Shown here: piece after piece, positions 1 to 10,548 of the stretch
Position numbering within the stretch: the stretch's first letter is position 1
How the letters are laid out: every line of letters starts with the position of its first letter
From: Charina bottae
Taxonomy: Eukaryota > Chordata > Lepidosauria > Squamata > Charinaidae
Assembly (NCBI GenBank): GCA_023362775.1
Contig: JALMGJ010000002.1
Span: forward strand, 58,863,914 to 58,927,913
Length of the DNA stretch: 64,000 bases
Direction: 5' to 3'
The notes under the pieces: model-generated
Databases searched by the model: none
Told to the model about the DNA's origin: nothing
The model's input: only the letters and a program-made list of their open reading frames with translations
Program-made: the position numbers and the translations under genes

Positions 1-297
1 CAATCCTAAAGGAAATCAACCCTGACTGCTCATTGGAAGGACAGATGCTGAAGATGAAGCTCAAATACTTTGGCCACCTAATGAGAAGAGAGGACTCACT
101 GGAAAAGACCCTGATGCTGGGAAAGACTGAGGGCAAAAGGAGAAGGGGACGGCAGAGGATGAGATGGTTAGATAGCATCACCGATGTAATGAACATGAAT
201 TTGAGTAAACTCCGAGAGACAGTGGAGGACAGGAAGGCCTGGCGTGCTATGGTCCATGAGGTTACGAAGAGTCGGACACGACTGAACGACTGAACAA
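1..297 (+). mobile_element. BovB (RTE) LINE, 3' end
   Basis: This is the 3' terminus of a BovB-type non-LTR retrotransposon that enters from the left edge of the window. The frame open from the left edge to about 293 encodes the C-terminal end of the reverse transcriptase polyprotein, with the conserved YFGHLMRRE and WLDSITDVMNMNLSKLRE blocks and the terminal TKSRTRLND. The same blocks recur in the minus-strand BovB near 61.7 kb, which supports the assignment. The element ends in a CAACAACAA-type tail instead of poly(A), as RTE elements do. The catalytic part lies outside the window, so activity cannot be judged. Nothing here suggests a host gene. Confidence 0.93.
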
Positions 298-1329
298 CAA
301 CAACAACTACTCATTTTGTAGTAGATTGCTGCACCTAGTCAATCTTGGCTCTTCTTGAAAAAAAAAGTAAGGACACTCAGATTTGATAAGTACATGGATC
401 AGAGACCATCTGGAATACATGGATCAGAGACCTTCCCAGAGCCATCGGGTGAACTGGGACGTCAAAAAAACATCCTGGAAATCACGTGCATATTATGCCA
501 AGAAAATTTCATCCACATGTCCATGTAGTCAGCAAGATAGAGTTCAAATGGATGTTGTCTATATATCCTTCCCATCTTGGCATTATGGGAAGGCTGAGTA
601 GTCCTAATGTCCTTGAGAGTGGTCTTGGCAGAAACATGAACTACAGGCAAGAGAAAAGTCAACTCACCTTGGTGAAGGAACTTTAAATTCCAATCCAGAA
701 GAATGCAATGGCACACTACTTCTGCATTGTTACCAGGAAAATCATATGGACATGACTGTAATATTTAGATTAGTTTGAGTATCAAATGGCAAGATCTGGA
801 GGCTGAAATAAATTAACTGAAATGGGCTAGAATGGGCCACTTTACTGTAGAAATTATATGCTATACTATTCAGGGAATAAGTCCATATATAGCAAGAATG
901 ATACTCAAAAAGATATGAATGTGCTTCGCTATAACTCAATAAATGAAAGTATTGTATCTATGAGAAATAGAGTATATTCAATAGCCTTTAACATTCTACA
1001 ACTGTATACTTCTAGTAAAGGCACAGTGGAGTAAGATACTGAGGAATTATATGGCAAATTGCAAAGGATGTTAGAAGGAGGACATAGTACTCAAGAAAGG
1101 ACATAATACTATTAGTGGAAAATTGAAATGGAAAAGTTGGAGAAATAGAAAAACTTGGAATTACAGTAATGGAGGAGATAGGTTAATAGTTTTATGAGCA
1201 AGACTATAGTGAAACCCTTACTAATGGAATTATACAATGACAAGCATCTGGAGAGAGACAACGTACTCAGGAAATGACTCCACTATAGAATGAGATATGA
1301 AATAAAATAGAACAGATGCCAAATAGGAA
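298..1329. other. No recognisable feature
   Basis: AT-rich sequence with only short chance reading frames (under 90 codons). Part of it after about 950 may be decayed RTE sequence leading into the next relic, but no motif could be fixed. Confidence 0.5.
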
Positions 1330-2387
1330 AGCATTACACAGAGATTAACTACCTGTTGAACCGTTTAACCTTGCTGGAGAAGAGTTAGTTAATATTCTGG
1401 GTCAACAAATATGGCACAGATCTCTATGCTCTAGAAACTGGAAACTATCAGGGTATGTATCTATATCAAAGAAAGGAAATGCAAGAGATTATGCAAATTA
1501 TGGAATCCTTGCATTCATTCTTCACACTAGTAAAATTTGGCTTAAAATCTTATAAAGAAAAGTAGACCAGAACATGTTTCAGACCAGGCAGAAGGACACA
1601 TCCGATAGCTAAAATAAGATAATTTAAGGAAGGGAGCAAAAGAAAGAGGTTTACCTTTGCTTTATTGATCATAACAAGGCTTTTGGCTATGTAAACGTGG
1701 AATTTATTAAGGCTAATGAGGTGTCAGGCACCTAATCATTCTTCTGAGGAATCTTTGCAATGAATAAGAACTTACAGTAAAAACTTAATTAGGAGAAACA
1801 GAGAGGTTCAGGATAGGGAAGGGAGTGAGTTATCCCCATATCTGCTTAACTTTATTATTTTAAAAAATAACAGGATTGAAAGAGATGACAGCTGGAATCA
1901 CAATCAGAGGCTGATGGGCTAACAGATTAGATTTGCATGCAGATGACACTATTTTGTTATCTGAAAGTAAAGAAGACTTAAATGAGTTCATTATAAAAAT
2001 AAAAAATGGAAAGTGAAAAATCTGGATTAATGTTAAATATTAAGAAGACATTCTTATTGAATTTACGGTTGGCAGTGAAGAAGTAAAGGTATCAGCTCAT
2101 GAATAAGTAAATATGGGCTGTGTTCTAAAGAACTAAAGAAGAGATAAATCCTAGAAAGGCAGTGACAAACTTAAGCAAGTTCATAATAGATAAAGGGCAT
2201 TTCAGTAACAACATAGAAAAATCAAAGCAATGGTCTTTCTAGTGGTAATGTAAGGGTGTAAAAGTTGGAAATTGAGAAGGAGTAAGAAAAGGAGAATACA
2301 TGTCTTCAAACTCTCATCTGGAAATGGTTACTATGGGTATTGTGGATAGCAAAAATAAGTCCTGGACCAAATAAAGGCTGACTGTTC
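1330..2387 (+). pseudogene. Old RTE/BovB-like LINE relic
   Basis: Translation in shifting frames gives reverse-transcriptase fragments in the right order. A motif-A-like FIDHNKAF occurs near 1660-1685, and LHADDTILLSE (the YADD-box region) lies near 1936-1968. A stretch near 2330-2390 resembles the BovB C-terminal segment around the PWTARRSNQSI block. Stops and indels interrupt every frame, so this copy is dead and much older than the BovB copies at 12.6, 42.1 and 61.6 kb. The boundaries are approximate. A hAT MITE was inserted at its 3' side. Confidence 0.7.
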
Positions 2388-2395
2388 CATTAAAA

Positions 2396-2515
2396 GAGTG
2401 TTTCTCAACCTTGGCAACTTTAAAACATGTGGGCTTCAACTCCCAGAATGCTGGCTGGGGAATTCTGGGAGTTGAAGTCCACACATCTTAAAGTTGCCAA
2501 GATTGAGAAACATTG
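2396..2515. mobile_element. Palindromic hAT-type MITE (family A, copy 1)
   Basis: A 120-bp fold-back element. The left end reads GAGTGTTTCTCAACCTTGG and the right end is its imperfect inverse. It is flanked by a perfect 8-bp duplication, CATTAAAA (2388-2395 and 2516-2523), the target-site length of hAT transposons. It encodes no protein and is non-autonomous. The same family recurs at 8875 and, truncated, at 53129. Confidence 0.88.
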
Positions 2516-2669
2516 CATTAAAATAATGATCAGCAAGCAGAGCTCACAACTTTGTACACATGATGCAAGCAGGTGATGGGCTAGAAAAGAATTATTTTAC
2601 TTGGCAACATTCAGGTTTATAGAAAAAGGAAAATTAACAGTTTAATGGAACTACAAATAATAATTAAAA

Positions 2670-3225
2670 TTTATTATACTTATTTATTTAATCAAATTTA
2701 TCACTGCTCAACTCCCCCAAGGGGGACTCTGGGTGGTTTACAAGAAAATATAATCAATAATGTACAATTATAAATAGATTAAATACAAATTAAATAACAA
2801 TTTAAAATATAAAAAATATAATAAAATCCAATGATGGAATCTTCTAAGTTCTTCTTAAGTAAAAAGGGCTCTCCAGGGATAATCTAAGGTTCTAGCCATC
2901 TCCAGGTATGCACATTCTCCTTCTCGCCCCAAGCATACTGACAAAACCAGGTTTTAAGTTTCTTCCGGAAGTCCAGGAGCGGGGGGGGGGGGACTGTCTA
3001 ATCTCTGGGGGGAGAATGTTCCAAAGGACAGGGGCAACAGCAGAGAAAGCACACTTCCAAGACCCCATTAGATGGAACTCCTTAACCGATGGGGTCAGTA
3101 GCATGCCCTCTCTGCATGCCCGGGTGGGATGGGATGAAGCAATGGGGATGAGACGTCCCTTAGGTATCCTGGTAGGCAAGCATTTAGGCAAAAGTGGCAA
3201 GCGTTTGCCCATAGAGTCACCACAT
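2670..3225 (-). mobile_element. CR1 LINE, 3' fragment
   Basis: On the minus strand this encodes the end of CR1 ORF2: a block with LWNILPPEIRQSPP and an upstream REGMLLTPSVKEFHL block are visible in the frame covering 2892-3212. The 3' untranslated end contains the CCCAAGGGGGACTCTGGG block and finishes in a TTATTTATTTA tail at about 2672-2690, typical of CR1. The 5' part is missing (5' truncation), so the copy is inactive. The protein blocks match the other CR1 pieces at 21.2, 48.2 and 59.5 kb. Confidence 0.88.
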
Positions 3226-3237
3226 AGTCAAACTAAT

Positions 3238-3455
3238 CTTTTTTTTAATCCGTTCAATTGTGTCCAATTCTCAGAGACTGCCTGGACAAGTCCCTGCAGT
3301 TTTCTTGGCAAGGTTTTTCAGAAGTGGTTTGCCATTGCTGAGAGAAAGTGATTGGCTCAATGTAACCCAGCTGGCTTTGTGCCTAAGGTGGGACTAGAAC
3401 TCACAGTCTCCCAGTTTCTAGCCCACTGCCTTAACCACTACACCAAACTGGCTCA
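3238..3455 (-). mobile_element. tRNA-headed SINE (Squam-like)
   Basis: Read on the minus strand it begins with GAGCCAGTTTGGTGTAGTGG (tRNA-like A-box region), followed by a B-box-like GTGAGTTCTAGTCC. A body ending in CCTTGCCAAGAAAACTGCAG follows. It is a Pol III-type retroposon head, not a tRNA gene. Related copies lie at 17983, 21975, 40756 and 40994. The family name is from memory of squamate SINEs and is not certain. Confidence 0.82.
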
Positions 3456-4021
3456 TTAACTTATCTTAATGGCATCTAATTAAATAATTCCCATTTTAAC
3501 ATTTTGTCTCAGTCCAGTGTTGAGTGATTTTTTTTTTGGTTTTTATATATTGATAAATATTCACATTTAAAAATCCTCTTATGGTTATTATTTATTTTTA
3601 AAAAGTTTATTTTCATCTGTGGCTGGGTGCATTTGTTAACGTAATGCATATCTGTCGCAAGATTCTGGATAATTTCCACACATAAAAGGCAATGAAATAC
3701 TGTAACATTTGTAAATCATGATAAATTAAGCCACTCCTAAAATTCCAACGCATCGATAAAATCGTAACCCAAAACAGCAGCCCAACACCCCCTTAAAATT
3801 CAAAAACCCACATAAACAAAATAATTTTCACTGCCTTATATAAGGCCAGTAATGAGGGTACCAGGCACACTTCCATAGCAAGATCTTCCAGGCACTGGGG
3901 CTCTCAGAGGGAAGGTCTGATTTGGGTCCACATCCCCTTACTTCTAGTGGTTTGGGTCCACATTCTGTTACTTCTCAAAGGGTTGGGACCCTAGGCATCT
4001 CCTCCCTAGATTACTGCCCAG
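3456..4021. other. No recognisable feature
   Basis: AT-rich sequence with no coding frame or repeat that I recognise, apart from a short direct repeat of TTTGGGTCCACAT-like sequence near 3922 and 3950. Confidence 0.5.
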
Positions 4022-4200
4022 GAAGGGCAGAATTTAGTTGGAGAATGGCTGTTGTGGGTCTTCCGGGCTGTGTGGCCGTGTTCTGGAAGTTGTGGTTCCT
4101 AACGTTTCGCCAGAATCTGTGGCCAGCATCTTCAGAGGGCAGGAGCACAGACAGAAGGCTTCTGTATTCATTATAGCCTTGCTTTGGAGTTTAATGGTTA
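4022..4200 (-). repeat. Penelope-like 3' tail fragment
   Basis: Read on the minus strand it contains a GATGCTGGCCACAG...GGCGAAACGTTAGGAACC block followed by CACGGCCACACAGCCCGG. These GAAACGT-containing tails are characteristic of the 3' ends of Penelope-like elements as they occur in vertebrates. The same sequence forms the arms of the palindrome at 37436-37550. The Penelope link rests on memory of such tails, so treat the family as probable. Confidence 0.55.
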
Positions 4201-4254
4201 TTCCCTCCAAAGAGAAACTGAAAGATTTGTCTACAAGTATACATCTGGCAAGGG

Positions 4255-4579
4255 GCGGAATGGCTGCCAGGCTTGTCGATTGGAAGATCACAAGTTCGGA
4301 GGTTCGAATCCCTAGCCTTGTGTGATGGAGTGAGCTCCCGCACTTGCCCCAGCTCTTGCCAACCTAGCAGTTCAAAAGCATGCAAATGCAAGTAGACTAA
4401 TAGGTACCACTTTGGTGGGTAGGTAACAGCGTTCCACGTGCGTCATGCTAGCCACATGACCGTGGAAGCATCTTCGGACAATGCTGGCTCGTCGGCTAAC
4501 AAATGGAGATGAGCACCGGCCCCTAGAGTCGGACACGACTGCACAAAATGTGTGGGGAGAACCTTTACCTTTACCTTTT
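4255..4579 (+). mobile_element. tRNA-headed SINE with BovB-like tail (copy 1)
   Basis: The head carries a B box, GGTTCGAATCC (4301-4311). The body runs through GAGTGAGCTCCCGCAC and CAAATGGAGATGAGCACC. The 3' end contains GAGTCGGACACGACTG, which matches the BovB 3' end near 270-285. It closes in an ACCTTT simple repeat. The shared end is how a SINE is expected to borrow a LINE's reverse transcriptase, so BovB is its probable partner. Copy 2 lies at 28015. Confidence 0.85.
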
Positions 4580-5409
4580 TACCAGCTTATACATTTTTAA
4601 AGTGTGGAGCTCTATTTGCTTAGAGTATTAAAACCTAAAAACTTTCTAAAGAATAAGAAGACAAAGCAACTTTGTCTAACACCAGTAAGGCCTAGTGCAA
4701 AAATGCATAACTAGATAATAGCTTTCCCCTTCAAAGCCTCAGCAGATAACTTGAAAACAGCGAAAACAATGAATTAGGCTCTAAACTTGGTGACACAATC
4801 TTGACAAGTTGCATCATCATTACCTGCCTCTAACAAAGAGAACTCTCCTTTATTTAACAGCCTCTCTCATCAATTCTATTTGAAGAACTTCTTGAGAAGT
4901 GGGGGGTGGAATTCTGTTAACATTAATTCTTTCCTCCACCGCTTCCCCTCTGCCATCATAACTATAAATTTAGCTCAGCTGAATACTGAAATTAAATCCA
5001 ACTCTATCATTTCAGAATATTCATACCCCACTTGGCATGTAAAAAAAAAATAGATCTTTCAAAATATCCTTGTTAAAATAGACTTCATCCTACAGGGGAC
5101 TGTCCCCTGGATAAGTATTTTCTATCTTATAGGCTGAGCAAGAACCATATTTCAGTACTATTGCATGTTATTTTTGTACAGAATAGATCCTAGATACATT
5201 TCCTGATAGTTTGTCTCGAAGTAATCACCAAATTGTTTGCTAGGGCATTAGAACAACTCAGATATACAATGAGAAATAAAGCTGCCTTAAGTCAGCTAAG
5301 TCTGTGCAAATTAGGCATACTGCCAATATGAAAACCCTGCTTTTGAAGTGGTTCAGTTTTGTGCTTTCTGTTAATTTTAGTAATTTCCATCTAAAATTAA
5401 CTTCCAAAG
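4580..5409. other. No recognisable feature
   Basis: AT-rich single-copy-looking sequence. No reading frame, tandem array or mobile-element end could be supported. Confidence 0.5.
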
Positions 5410-5422
5410 TATAATGGTCAGA

Positions 5423-5596
5423 TGTCTATGAAGGTTCTCAGTCATCCAGGTGGAACAGTCTGTGGCTTGAATCATGTCAACTGGATTTCTATTTTCTTAG
5501 TGGAAACGTTTCACTCCTTATCCAAGGAACTGGACTGAAGAAGCTCCTTGGATAAGGAGTGAAACGTTTCCACTAAGAAAATAGAAATCCAGTTGA
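5423..5596. mobile_element. Inverted Penelope-tail insertion (perfect 51-bp palindrome arms)
   Basis: The insert contains two perfect inverted arms, 5478-5528 and 5545-5595 (51 of 51 bases), separated by 16 bases. Each arm carries GGAGTGAAACGTTTCC, and GAAGAAGCTCCTTGGATAAGG spans loop and arm, a Penelope-type tail. The whole insert is bounded by a perfect 13-bp duplication, TATAATGGTCAGA (5410-5422 and 5597-5609). The duplication shows it entered as a single event. Confidence 0.85.
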
Positions 5597-5609
5597 TATA
5601 ATGGTCAGA

Positions 5610-7754
5610 CTGTCTGAAGATTCCTCCTCTATATCCTAAACATCAAAGGGCAGTTACCAAGTGAATGAAAAAAGCTCTGCCTTAGCAACCTCAAAGATAA
5701 ATGGGGTCCTAAAGGTGAAAGTATTTAGTTGCTGAGATTTATGTAACATCGTGTCACCTTTTCCCTTTCATTAAAGTGGCTTAAAGAAGCCTTTGTGAGA
5801 ATCTTGCTGTTGAGGTGTAATCGGCTGTCAGACATTTGACACAAAGCTTCAGATGTGCCTAAGAACATATATAGTGCCACCTCTAGAGCATGAGGCGCAT
5901 GACTAGGAAAATTTCCCCCACTCCCCAACGTTTATCAATTGCACAAATGATAAAGAAATATGTGGATTTAAAAAATGGGAAAACAAGCAAAAGTAAAAAA
6001 TATATATCTTTTCTCGTTTTAACTAGTTGCATGTAAATCATTCAGCGGCAAAGGAGCAATGTGCCTAAGAATATATATATTGTGCCTAAGAACGTTGAAG
6101 AACCTGACTGGGAGCCTCCACGTTTTTTTCTGTACAGTAGTGTGCTCCTGCCATGAAAAAACCTGCCTCATGCAGGTTTACCCTGCAAATACCACAAATT
6201 ATTTATGCAGACATGATATAGTGCCTTATTGACTACTGTATTGTAAAGTTCCCTACCCATGCTTTAAACATTTTATGTTATTTTAATGCTAGTAAATTAT
6301 TTAGGAAACATTAAGATTGTTTATGTTTTTGACTAATGAGCAAGGAAAGTAATGCCTGCATCTCCTTTATTGGCTGTTTACCTCTTCCTGAGGAAATTGG
6401 GAATTTGTTATTTCAGGCTCAATTAAGTATGCATATGGTTCCTGATGGAGATGTTGTCAGTTTTTCTCCCCTTGATCTTGTCATTAAAGGACATTTGTGG
6501 ATTATTGTTACTGAACAGCAAAAAAAAACAAAACACTTTCATTTTGAAAGCACTAGTAAACTAGAAATGGCATAGTCAATGATTATTTTGAAATATTTAG
6601 TATCCTGTGTAAATTAAGCCTGACATTTACAATTCTGAACAGTATAAATAGATTCAGGATAATAAATAAAACAGCCATATAGAAGTTTTCACTGTTCTAC
6701 CAAAATTGGTAGATATTTACTCCTGTGTGGAGAATTCAAACAGTCTTGTGGTATGAGCTTAAGCATGTCGTGATTAATTCAGGAGGACTTACTCTGAGGT
6801 CCAACATTTATGGTGAGATCTGTCTTCTGCGTAGACAAGCTAAGGGCTGCACCATTCACTCCCTCTTAGATAAATTTATGATTACAGCCTCTGTGCTTAA
6901 AGCTAGAGTATTTATTTGCTTATTTAAACATTTCACATTCCCAATTGGGTTGCTTTGTCATAATAAGGCATCTTTCAAGATTACAAAAATATAAAGTATA
7001 CAATTGCAACAGATGAAGCTGATTTATTTGAAGTAACAGAAGTGGAGCAGAAATACACATTAAGAGATTTGGAGGCAATTAAATATTGTTTACACTTTAG
7101 GAGGCTGGAGCTCCCATTGAGAAAGCCTTGTGCCTAGTCCATCCATCCTAATGGCTTTGGGGTGGGCCTGAAACTACAGCTTCTGACTGTGGGGAGGAAG
7201 GATCAACTCGCCCCCCAGAATGAGCAGGCACTTTTCCTTTCCTCTTGCAAACAAGAGCTTTGATACTGCCTGAGAAGGACGGTTGAAACAGGCCCACCCT
7301 CTCCTTAATTGGGGACGGTGTCCTCTGAAACGGACTTGGGTGGACTCAAGCTAGGAAGGCGGCAGAGAAGCAGGAAAAAGCCTCCAGTTCCAAGGCGAGC
7401 AGCTCAGCTGGAGCCCCAGGATGAACGGCAAGTCTTGGGGCTGCAAGACCCACTGAGAGAGAGAGCAGAAAGGCAGGGGCAATGAGCTTGAGTGGCATCT
7501 GCAAAAGAAGCAGCCAATGCAAGCCAGCTGCACGCAGCAGCCCAGGTGTAGAATTTCATAAAGCAGCTCTAGGAAGAGAGGACTGTGGGAGGAGAAAAGA
7601 CCCATGCAGAAGTCCATAGAGAGGGAACAAAAGGGCTCAGATGTAAGTGACCTGAGTGGGCAACTAGAGCCAAAGACCAGGGGGGAAGAAGAAAGGTTCA
7701 CAGAGCTAGGAGATTGTCAAGATAGTGTTGTCCTAAAAACTCTGGGTTTGTATC
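5610..7754. other. No recognisable feature
   Basis: Mostly AT-rich. The part 7100-7700 is more GC-balanced, with open frames up to about 116 codons on the minus strand, but they show no recognisable domain and were not called. Confidence 0.45.
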
Positions 7755-8253
7755 CTGGCATGCAGTTTTGCTCAATAAAACACACCAAGGGTGGAGATAA
7801 TAAAATGTTTATTTTGCGCAGAAGGTGCAAGGGGAATAATTTTCCAAAGCCGAGCACAAAGGCTCTCAGATTAGCAAACTTTTTATACACTTCTTCAATG
7901 AGATACAAAGTAAAATTCTTGCAAAAAAATATGGAGTGAAAAGCAGCTTTTCAGCTTTGAAGCAATAAACTACGCAAACTGTGGAATTCTCAGTCTAGGA
8001 TACGTCAGCGTTGCTTTACTATCTTAGCATGTTTACGTGTTTTGCAAATACCTATGCATACCATCCTTATCATTACCTAGCTACTAATTTGTGTCATCTA
8101 ACTCCTAATTCTTGCTCATGCATGTAGTTAGCGTTTTGCACACATCCCTACTCTTGCTCATGTGTGTTGTTAACTTTTTGCACACGTCCCTACTAGGCAC
8201 TCATTACTAAAGCTAATTACAATATTGAGTCTCCACCTAAGGGTGTTGCAAAC
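7755..8253 (-). repeat. Possible solo LTR or other retroposon remnant
   Basis: On the minus strand an AATAAA-type signal lies near the 7800 end, and the sequence closes in CCAGGATACA, as an LTR 3' end might. The part 8100-8200 contains two similar TTTGCACAC(A/G)TCCCTACT units. I could not find matching target duplications or a second LTR, so this is a weak call. Confidence 0.25.
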
Positions 8254-8444
8254 TCTTGAACTTTAGTGAACTCTTACAAAGGTGTCTCTACTGTGCAGCT
8301 GTCAGAAACGGTTTCTATTGCGCAGCTGCCAGAAGCTACTTTTTTTTCTGCTTACCTGCCTCATCAATAGGAAAACATAGAACCACAAACATAGAGGCAA
8401 AAATTCATAAATGGAATAGGATAGACGTAATTGTAAACTTAGAG

Positions 8445-8847
8445 CAGAGCTTTCCAAACTGTGTGTCGGGACACGTTAGTGTGTCAGCTCCAGTGTCTGG
8501 GTGTGTTGCAGCCTCTGAACCCTGCCAGGATTCCGCGCATGTCCTAGTGCCTGCCTTGTGCCTTGCTGCCTCCAAACCTGCCCTGCCAGGATTCCACGCA
8601 GGTCCTAGTGCCTGCCTTGTGCCTTGCTGCCTCCAAACCTGCCCTGCCAGGATTCCACGTAGGTCCTAGTGCCTGCCTTGTGCCTTGCTGCCTCCAAACC
8701 TGCTGTGATTCCATGCAGGTCCTAGTGCCTGCCTTGTGCCCTGCTGTAAGAGTGTGTCGCGAAATGATGCCCTGCTGTAAGAGTGTGTCATGAAATGATG
8801 CATGTCTAAAAAGTGTGTCACCAACATGAAAAGTTTGGAAAGCTCTG
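8445..8847. mobile_element. hAT-type MITE with internal minisatellite (family B, copy 1)
   Basis: The element has perfect 16-bp terminal inverted repeats (CAGAGCTTTCCAAACT and its complement) and a perfect 8-bp target duplication, ACTTAGAG (8437-8444 and 8848-8855). Between the ends it holds three to four tandem units of about 55-62 bp containing CAGGTCCTAGTGCCTGCC (8530-8740). Reading frames through it are by-products of the repeats. It has no transposase and depends on an outside hAT enzyme. Confidence 0.92.
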
Positions 8848-8874
8848 ACTTAGAGTAATAGGAAGGCTGTAGAG

Positions 8875-8999
8875 CAGTGTTTCTCAACCTTGGCAACATG
8901 AAGATGTGTGGACTTTAACTCCCTGAATTCCCCAGCCAGCTGGGAATTCTGGGAGTTGAAGTCCACACATCTTCAAGTTGCCAAGGTTGAGAAACACTG
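8875..8999. mobile_element. Palindromic hAT-type MITE (family A, copy 2)
   Basis: A 125-bp fold-back element with ends CAGTGTTTCTCAACCTTGG and the exact inverse. The flanking 8-mers CTGTAGAG (8867-8874) and CTCTAGAT (9000-9007) agree at 6 of 8 positions. Near-complete self-complementarity would let a single strand form one long hairpin. Confidence 0.88.
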
Positions 9000-9007
9000 C
9001 TCTAGAT

Positions 9008-10545
9008 TAAGATAGGCAGTATGAAAATAAATAGGAAAGAGACAAAACATAAGAGTTAGCCTTAAAGTTTAGAAATAAGAAATAGGACTTTAATTTTGTA
9101 CAACCCTAGTGGGCAAAAGAAAAATCTAAGCCTTTGTCTCTGTGGTCTTTACCAAATTAAGAAAAACCTAGCACTGTGATATTAACGCTGCTGGACAAGT
9201 TCAAACAACAATAATGTGGCCCCAAGCCATCATTGCAGAAGGAATGGAATTTTTTTTCAAAGCAGAAGGCAATTATCCTATACAAATAGGCAAAGAGTTT
9301 AACAATGTTGACTGGAGGAGGGGAGGCAGAATCGTGACTTACCTGCTGGTCTCAGTTCTCACCAGCAAATATTGATTGTAATTTTTTTACAGGGCTTTAC
9401 GTATGATCACTCCAACATATGAAGGGTCTGAATATACAGTATATCTAGTCAAAACCTGTGCAGTCTGCCCACATCCATTACTCATGCCACAAAAAATGCA
9501 TGGACGACTGGGGCAAAGCAAATAGATTAAGCTATAATTTCCTCTCTCCCCAACACTTCCATGTCTTGTACCTGGGTAAAAGTTTTCTAATGCATGATGC
9601 CCATAATTGCCAATAGCCAATTAGGCCATATTATGCTTAATATCTGACTCCTCTAAGACTGATTTCAGAGTCAACATGCTGTAGATTGCTACAGGACTGT
9701 AACCTTGAATCCAACTGCTAGGCAGGCCTTAAGCACATACATTTTGGGTCACGGGGCTATGCATTCACCCACTGCACACAACAGGGATAAGGAGCTTGTG
9801 GCTGTTGAAATGATAGAGAACTGAAGTGTATTGGCTCTGCTGGCTGTGACTGCTGGGAGCAGCCATGCAGCAACATCTGATCTACCATATATTCCCAATT
9901 CCTGACATGCAGCTAAATCTTACTGAAGAGAAGAAATTAAATTGAAGGCAATCCTGTCAGTCATTCCAGGACGCATCACCTTCTTTTGCCATCTTATTCC
10001 TTCTTACTCACAATCAATAAATAGGTGTAAATTTTCAAAGGACCAGGATCCAAGCTAACAAATAAAGCTTATGCAGAAGTCAATATATCTTCGTGTTCAA
10101 TGCTCCTGCATATATTCCGACGAGAGTTCTCGAAAAAGAGCTGTAAGAAAACTAGCATCATGGCTTAAGCAGTCAGAGAACGATTTATTACTGCTGCTTG
10201 CTTAACATTCTGCTTGTTGAGCTGAAACTTAACCCTGTTGCCCTTCTGCTTGTTTTTAATTAGTAGTGGAGGATGACAATGAATGATTTGCATGGAACCA
10301 CAGGATTTTTTTTAATTAAAAGGAAAAAAATGCTGCTTTACCTTTCTTTTTCTTTGACAACACTCCCTTTTCTTTTCCTTAAGGATATTTTATGTAAAGG
10401 AGTAATTAAAAATCTTATGAATGCTTTCATTGGATTTTTAATATGCTTCTTTGGATTGTCCTTGAATATAAGCTTAAGAGATTTTGAGAAACACTGGATT
10501 AAATTGAAGACTTCTATTATTTCAGCCTGTGAACAAACTATCGGA
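9008..10545. other. No recognisable feature
   Basis: AT-rich sequence up to the left edge of the non-LTR element. Small frames (up to about 91 codons near 10.3 kb) show no domain. The upstream limit of the next LINE could lie somewhat inside this stretch. Confidence 0.45.
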
Positions 10546-10548
10546 TAA

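Noticed and set aside
2908..3351. 147-codon plus-strand frame
   Set aside because: Antisense to a CR1 fragment and continues into a SINE.
4301..4311. tRNA-like B box suggesting a tRNA gene
   Set aside because: It is part of a multi-copy SINE head; no cloverleaf with an anticodon stem could be drawn, and a long SINE body follows.
7351..7701. 116-codon minus-strand frame, Ser/Leu/Cys-rich, considered as a host gene
   Set aside because: No signal peptide pattern, domain or splice context could be supported, and overlapping frames on the other strand are also open.
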